Source: a virus. Taken from it: DNA of 25,899 nucleotides. The notes below the pieces were generated by a model. That model saw only the letters and a list, made by a program, of their open reading frames with translations, was not told the origin of the DNA and ran no database searches. Positions 23,077 to 25,899 of this stretch are shown in pieces; positions within the stretch are counted from its first letter, which is position 1; the number at the start of each line of letters is the position of its first letter. The stretch spans positions 1 to 25,899 of the IMG/VR virus record IMGVR_UViG_3300021057_000032, one strand, 5' to 3'. The translations under genes and the position numbers were made by a program.

Positions 23077-23370
23077 ATGCTTCCCTGGTGGGGCTATTGG
23101 GTCGCCGGCGGGCTGTTGGTGACCGGCATCTTCTGGGCGGGCGATCAGTATGGCTGGAGCGCCCGCCAGTACGCCAAATGCAAGACGGTGACCGCCCGCC
23201 GCAACGCCGCCATTGCTTCCGTCAACCGCTCGGAAGAGGTCAAGCACGCCGAGGAGGCGGAGAAGCGCGCCGCGGCCCGCATCGCTTTCAGCAAGTGTCC
23301 GGGGGTGCAGTCCTGCGTGCTCACCGCCGACACCGCGGCGTGCCTCAACACTCTGCGGGTGACGCCATGA
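23077..23370 (+). CDS. Probable inner-membrane spanin (i-spanin, Rz-like)
   Basis: This 97-aa protein has an N-terminal membrane helix, residues 4-21 (WWGYWVAGGLLVTGIFWA). Its outside part is charged and helical (RRNAAIASVNRSEEVKHAEEAEKRAAARIAF), typical of Rz coiled coils. C-terminal Cys residues (KCPGVQSCVLTADTAACL) are less usual. The stop overlaps a second small ORF with a candidate lipobox by four bases, as in i-spanin/o-spanin pairs, which fuse inner and outer membranes at the end of lysis in Gram-negative hosts. Order within the cassette (endolysin, membrane protein, Rz/Rz1) supports it. Confidence 0.65.
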   Translation: MLPWWGYWVAGGLLVTGIFWAGDQYGWSARQYAKCKTVTARRNAAIASVNRSEEVKHAEEAEKRAAARIAFSKCPGVQSCVLTADTAACLNTLRVTP

Positions 23371-23597
23371 GGGCATTATTCATTTTTTCGATAGTGCTCC
23401 CCGGCGGCTGCGCCACGCTGGGGGAACTCGACCCGCCGCCGCGCTGGTGCCTCGAGGCCGGGAGTATGGGCGACGCGCTCAAGGCCGGCGACGACCTCGT
23501 GCAAAAGGCCGCCGACAGCCAACAGAAGCTCGAGGCGGAATTCGCCAAGAACCGGTGCCTGCGCCGCTGGGTGAAAGCGGCCTCCGGAAAGAACTGA
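23367..23597 (+). CDS. Probable outer-membrane lipoprotein spanin (o-spanin, Rz1-like)
   Basis: This 76-aa protein starts at ATG 23367, within the end of the Rz-like gene. The N-terminus RALFIFSIVLPGGC is short, basic and hydrophobic, and Cys15 sits where a lipidated Cys would be. The box is weak because Pro occupies position -3 rather than Leu/Val/Ala. The mature part has a Pro pair (ELDPPPRWC), a helical region (GDALKAGDDLVQKAADSQQKLEAEF) and two further Cys residues. Its position and overlap with the upstream gene are the best evidence for the spanin role. If the box is not used, it would be a secreted protein. Confidence 0.55.
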   Translation: MRALFIFSIVLPGGCATLGELDPPPRWCLEAGSMGDALKAGDDLVQKAADSQQKLEAEFAKNRCLRRWVKAASGKN

Positions 23598-23653
23598 AGC
23601 CACCGCGCTAGTGCCTGCGTCCCACATTTCTCTCATGCGCAAAGGACGCAACA

Positions 23654-23851
23654 ATGCTGGAACTCGTCGCCACCGTCTGCCTCGCCATCGGCGCTTGCAA
23701 GGACGTTTCGTTGAACGTGTCCGACGCGATGACCCCAATGCAGTGCCTGTTGAGCGCGCAGATCGAAGCCGCCAAGTGGCACATCGAGCACCCCGGCTGG
23801 CGCATCGCCAAGCTCACCTGTGGACGCGTCGGTCGTTACGCCCGTGCATGA
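23654..23851 (+). CDS. Small exported Cys-containing protein of the lysis region
   Basis: This 65-aa protein has AAAGGA before ATG 23654. The N-terminus MLELVATVCLAIGACKDVSL is hydrophobic and probably a signal peptide or membrane segment. The rest contains TPMQCLLSAQIEAAKWHIEHPGWRIAKLTC. It resembles a family of short phage and alphaproteobacterial hypothetical proteins that I recall with an opening like MLELVATVC, a MQC motif and a W..KHP.W..K...C ending, so the pattern is real although unnamed. Four Cys residues suggest disulphides in the periplasm. No function is known. Confidence 0.62.
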   Translation: MLELVATVCLAIGACKDVSLNVSDAMTPMQCLLSAQIEAAKWHIEHPGWRIAKLTCGRVGRYARA

Positions 23852-23868
23852 GGTGAGGGACATGTTGA

Positions 23869-24147
23869 ATGGGCGAACTCCACATGTTTCCGCCGCATGG
23901 AAGTCAGCACCCCGAGGCGAAGATCGCCCGACTGGAGGCACACGTCTTTCATCTGGCGCAGAAACAAAAAGACCTGGACGCGGAGCACCGCGAGCTCAAG
24001 AAGGACCGCGAAGCGCTGCTGCGCTACATTCTGTGGCGATTGGTTATCTTCTTGGGGTTGCTGATTGGTGCTCTTGCATCCAACGCCTCGACCGAAGGCT
24101 CTCTGAAAAAGGCTCTCTCAAGCGCTTTGATCGGGTTGTTTGGGTGA
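23869..24147 (+). CDS. Coiled-coil plus single-TM protein, possible holin (XhlA-like layout)
   Basis: This 92-aa protein has a helical, heptad-like region at residues 15-50 (KIARLEAHVFHLAQKQKDLDAEHRELKKDREAL). A membrane helix follows at about 53-70 (YILWRLVIFLGLLIGALA), then a short amphipathic end (EGSLKKALSSALIGLFG). This order recalls XhlA-type holin partners and other class III-like holins. The GAGG at 23855-23858 is well placed for ATG 23869, and an internal Met at residue 6 is less likely. It is the last plus-strand gene of the cassette. A 14-codon hydrophobic ORF in another frame over its end is not supported. Confidence 0.58.
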   Translation: MGELHMFPPHGSQHPEAKIARLEAHVFHLAQKQKDLDAEHRELKKDREALLRYILWRLVIFLGLLIGALASNASTEGSLKKALSSALIGLFG

Positions 24148-24194
24148 TGATGTTTGTCGCCGTGGTGCTGATCGCGCTGCGGCACTGATTTGGG

Positions 24195-24214
24195 TTGACG
24201 CGGTTCGGCTATCG
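24195..24214 (+). repeat. Degenerate copy of the two-hairpin element
   Basis: TTGACG (24195-24200) is followed after 3 bases by TTCGGCTATCG, so the first hairpin is missing and the second is broken (the downstream bases do not repair it). It lies in the + orientation on the far side of the minus-strand Cys-rich gene from the complete minus-strand copy at 24491-24544, forming an inverted pair. Confidence 0.6.
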
Positions 24215-24239
24215 AGCCTCACCGCTGCGCTGCGCGCGC

Positions 24240-24485
24240 TCAGAACGGAATTCTGTCTCTGGTTTCCGGTCCCTCTTCACCGCAGCAGAAGCATTCCCCG
24301 CCAAGGACATCACGGTAGTCCGCTCGCTCCCGACACCGGCTGCACCAAGTCCAGTGGTCTTCAGGGAAGGTGGAAACGACAGACCAGTCGTGCCCCTTCA
24401 GTCGGCAAATAGTTGCCCGCTTGAACAGGTCAAAGAGAGAGCGCCGCTGAATAGCGCCGTGCTCGTAGTCTGCTGAGATGCGCAT
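24240..24485 (-). CDS. Cys-rich (zinc-ribbon-like) 81-aa accessory protein
   Basis: It starts at ATG 24485-24483, 7 bases after AAGGGA supplied by the two-hairpin element. A GTG two codons earlier is too close to that site. It is soluble and basic at the N-terminus (RRSLFDLFKRATICRLKGHDW). The Cys pattern CSRC then CFCC, with two more nearby, resembles a small zinc-binding fold, with the WSVVSTFPEDHWTWC segment between. This could be a DNA- or RNA-binding regulator or anti-host protein. It runs opposite to the late genes and is bracketed by copies of the hairpin element. Confidence 0.62.
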   Translation of the reverse strand: MRISADYEHGAIQRRSLFDLFKRATICRLKGHDWSVVSTFPEDHWTWCSRCRERADYRDVLGGECFCCGEEGPETRDRIPF

Positions 24486-24490
24486 CTCCA

Positions 24491-24544
24491 CTTCCCTTCA
24501 TTCGCGTAGCGAATAGCCGAAGCAGCCGTGCTGCGAGGCGTCAA
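24491..24544 (-). repeat. Two-hairpin element, minus-strand copy (upstream of the Cys-rich gene)
   Basis: TTGACGCC (24544-24537). Outer stem GCC/GGC (24539-24537 with 24518-24516), enclosing GCAGC-ACG-GCTGC (24534-24522). Second hairpin ATTCGC-TAC-GCGAAT (24514-24500, with TATTCGC extending it by a T-G pair). GAAGGGAAG (24499-24491) is the ribosome site. Upstream, TATGAT (24550-24545) with a TGG before it could be a -10 box, placing the transcript start at the element. Confidence 0.75.
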
Positions 24545-24621
24545 CATCATACCAGATCTTGCCTCAGGCCTGGGCCTTGCCCCCGCGTTTGCCCTACCTA
24601 AGTGCCTGAAGGCAAGTGAAG

Positions 24622-24674
24622 CCCGCCGTGGTTCCGTGGATCATCTTCCATGGGATCGCGGCGGGTGATTTTTG
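24622..24674 (+). terminator. Probable intrinsic terminator of the late operon
   Basis: CCCGCCG (24622-24628) pairs with CGGCGGG (24659-24665), enclosing a second possible stem CGTGG/CCATG. T-rich GATTTTTGC follows directly. A 7-bp GC stem plus T5 is a good Rho-independent signal on the plus strand, after the lysis genes and before the opposite-strand block. Confidence 0.6.
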
Positions 24675-24736
24675 CTTAGGGTCGCCCGCCTGTGGCCCTG
24701 CTGCACTAGCCCCCAATCCCCATTCGGACGGAAATA

Positions 24737-24755
24737 CCCCCGCCAGAATCGGGGG
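24737..24755 (-). terminator. GC hairpin between the C2H2 ORF and the terminator, possible minus-strand stop signal
   Basis: CCCCCG (24737-24742) pairs with CGGGGG (24750-24755) around a 7-base loop. On the minus strand it is followed by TATTTCC, a weak terminator tail for the epimerase operon. On the plus strand the same G-rich arm overlaps the ribosome binding site of the C2H2 ORF at 24764 and could limit its translation. Confidence 0.4.
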
Positions 24756-24763
24756 AGGGGACC

Positions 24764-24928
24764 ATGCGCCATACATACGAATGCCCGTGCTGCGGCTTAT
24801 TTTTCACCAGCGAAGCTGAGCGCACCGCGCACTTCCTTGGTCACGCGGTCGAGCTTCCGGGCGCACCCCCAGAACGCCATCGGCTCCCAATCGGGATACG
24901 GGTAGCGCCCGAGGTTGAGATCGATTGA
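24764..24928 (+). CDS. 54-aa C2H2 zinc-finger micro-protein, antisense to the epimerase gene
   Basis: ATG 24764 follows GGAGGGG (24754-24760). The first half is a complete classic finger, Y5-x-C7-x2-C10-x3-F14 ... H23-x3-H27, with 12 residues between C10 and H23 (YECPCCGLFFTSEAERTAH then FLGH). Arg takes the usual Leu position 20. The remainder (AVELPGAPPERHRLPIG) is basic and Pro-rich. It may bind DNA or protein, perhaps as a regulator. It overlaps the 3' end of the minus-strand epimerase by 132 bases, so coding shadow is a concern. The exact C2H2 spacing together with the strong ribosome site is the case for it. Confidence 0.55.
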   Translation: MRHTYECPCCGLFFTSEAERTAHFLGHAVELPGAPPERHRLPIGIRVAPEVEID

Positions 24929-25675
24929 TTTGCCGCTTTCGGCAATCCAGCGCTCGACGAGCGCCCGCACGGAAATCGGACGCCCCGCGCAGACATTGAC
25001 CGCCCCGACCTCGCCACGGGCGAGGGCCAGCCGCGCGATGTGGCCCGCCATCACCTCGACGGGCAAAAAGTCGCGCAACTGTTCACCCCCGGACATATCG
25101 AAGCGGTTGTCGCCGCGCTTGAGTGCGGCCATCAGTTGCGGCCACAGCGAGGTCGGCGCCTGACCCTCCCCATAGGTGTAGAACAGCCGCGCCCACGTCA
25201 GATTGAAGGGCTTTTGCGCCTTGAGAAACGTCAACTGCCGGTGCAGCGCGTGCTTGGCGAAGGCGTAGGGGTTGTCGGGCCGGCACTCGGTGGTCTCCGG
25301 CAAGGGGCCGGACTGCATGCCGTACTCCATGCACGTGCCCGTCACCAGCAGGGCCGGCAAGCCATCGGTCACGAGCCCGCGCAGGAAACGATACTGACGG
25401 GGAAGCTCCTCCTCGAAGTGATGCAGCGACCGGTAGTTCGGCAGCCCGTCCCAGGCCAGATGCACGACGACATCGGGGCGGCCCAACGCTTCAAAGGCCT
25501 GTGCCGGCTGGTCGATGTCCAGGGGGACGGTGCGCAGATCACGAGAGAGGTTGCAAAGCTTGGCGGGGTCGCGCACACCGGCCGTCACGGCGGCGCCGGC
25601 GTTCAGCAGGGCCGTCACCACGTGCCGACCGATGAACCCGGTCGCGCCCGTGACCCCTACCTTGATTTGCGACAT
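24797..25675 (-). CDS. NAD-dependent sugar-nucleotide epimerase/dehydratase (extended SDR)
   Basis: This is 292 aa from ATG 25675-25673, with GAGG a few bases upstream on the minus strand. The frame is open to 25804, but the Rossmann start VGVTGATGFIG (GxxGxxG, residues 10-16) fits this Met. The active-site Tyr-x3-Lys is Y137-AFA-K141, preceded by VTGTCMEYG (Thr112/114), as in extended SDR enzymes. HLAWDGLPNY, LFYTYGEGQ, MSGGEQLRDFLPVE and PDWEPMAFWG look like the O-antigen or deoxysugar reductase/epimerase subgroup (for example dTDP-6-deoxy-L-talose-forming enzymes). The product would be a nucleotide sugar, probably for host surface polysaccharide. In a phage it could alter the receptor. It is the last gene of a minus-strand operon. 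Confidence 0.85.
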   Translation of the reverse strand: MSQIKVGVTGATGFIGRHVVTALLNAGAAVTAGVRDPAKLCNLSRDLRTVPLDIDQPAQAFEALGRPDVVVHLAWDGLPNYRSLHHFEEELPRQYRFLRGLVTDGLPALLVTGTCMEYGMQSGPLPETTECRPDNPYAFAKHALHRQLTFLKAQKPFNLTWARLFYTYGEGQAPTSLWPQLMAALKRGDNRFDMSGGEQLRDFLPVEVMAGHIARLALARGEVGAVNVCAGRPISVRALVERWIAESGKSIDLNLGRYPYPDWEPMAFWGCARKLDRVTKEVRGALSFAGEK

Positions 25676-25691
25676 GGAGCCTCGCGCTGTG

Positions 25692-25847
25692 TCATTCTGC
25701 AGCAGCCCATGCAACGGGCCGCGTAATGATCCAATCTCTGCCATACTTCTTAGCCGCCACGGCCTTTTGCAGCGTGGCGTAGTCGGTCGGCCTCCAGCCT
25801 TCACGGCCGTAGTCGATCCAAACTGTGAACGGTCCTTCGACCTTCAT
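25692..25847 (-). CDS. Small hypothetical protein upstream of the epimerase
   Basis: This 51-aa protein runs from ATG 25847-25845, with GAAAGG 8 bases upstream on the minus strand. The sequence KVEGPFTVWIDYGREGWRPT, then DYATLQKAVAAKKYGRDWIITRPVAW, gives a compact alpha/beta protein with aromatic residues; no family is named. Similar short proteins (a YTDYG or VDYG start and WIITRP-like end) are frequent in phage accessory regions. The stop lies 16 bases before the epimerase ATG, consistent with one transcript. Confidence 0.6.
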   Translation of the reverse strand: MKVEGPFTVWIDYGREGWRPTDYATLQKAVAAKKYGRDWIITRPVAWAAAE

Positions 25848-25859
25848 GGCTCGGGCCTT

Positions 25860-25899
25860 TCATAGAATTTTGCGGAGCGGGGCCAAGTCGTAGTCGTCC
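25860..25899 (-). CDS. C-terminal end of a minus-strand gene, cut by the window
   Basis: A minus-strand frame ends DDYDLAPLRKIL with TGA at 25862-25860, twelve bases before the next gene's ATG. The tight spacing suggests an operon with the 51-aa protein and epimerase genes. Only 12 residues are visible, so the identity is unknown. Confidence 0.4.
   Translation of the reverse strand, partial: DDYDLAPLRKIL

Noticed and set aside
24148-24188. Tiny hydrophobic ORF (MMFVAVVLIALRH) after the holin-like gene
   Set aside because: Only 13 residues, no ribosome site of its own; more likely the end of an out-of-frame reading.
24545-24760. Protein gene in the gap before the C2H2 ORF
   Set aside because: Frames are short, lack ribosome sites and are partly repetitive; the region holds the terminator and hairpins instead.

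Overview
This window looks like the late (virion and lysis) half of a GC-rich tailed phage or prophage with a short P22-type tail. The evidence is a gp4-like head-to-tail adaptor, a gp10-like tail hub of almost exactly P22 length, three large proteins in the position of P22 DNA-ejection proteins, and no sign of a long tail (no tape measure, tail tube or sheath). High GC, strong GC bias at third codon positions and general resemblance of the small lysis-region proteins suggest an alphaproteobacterial or similar Gram-negative host. Host assignment is an inference. No tRNA, rRNA, CRISPR array or IS element was seen.

Layout, left to right. (1) 1-761: the 3' part of a group I intron carrying a GIY-YIG homing endonuclease ORF. 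The intron interrupts the major capsid gene near its 5' end; the capsid 3' exon follows (761-1627). (2) 1635-2635: a possible promoter, a strong hairpin, a free-standing endonuclease VII/HNH gene and a hairpin-rich spacer. (3) 2636-5737: beta-helix protein, 2-oxoglutarate/Fe(II) hydroxylase, and four small or medium proteins, some presumably head decoration or completion proteins. (4) 5749-8066: tail machine (gp4-like, gp10-like, small protein). (5) 8130-15237: GNAT acetyltransferase, then ejection-type proteins, interrupted by two opposite-strand genes for small two-helix membrane proteins. (6) 15393-21582: a repeat-rich fibre, an associated protein, a LamG lectin-like protein, a micro-ORF and a second fibre. 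(7) 21706-24147: endolysin (amidase with C-terminal membrane segment), one-helix membrane proteins, a probable spanin pair, and a coiled-coil/TM holin-like protein. (8) 24148-25899: accessory end with a minus-strand Cys-rich gene, a plus-strand terminator, a 54-codon C2H2 zinc-finger ORF and a minus-strand operon ending in a sugar-nucleotide epimerase.

The most novel-looking signal is a repeated intergenic element of about 50 bases with two consecutive hairpins (four full copies and one degenerate copy, on both strands). Its stems are kept by paired base changes, and it ends in a purine-rich ribosome binding site. Three copies sit directly in front of accessory genes: a 75-aa protein, the GNAT, and the Cys-rich protein. 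I infer a portable RNA leader or mobile regulatory module.
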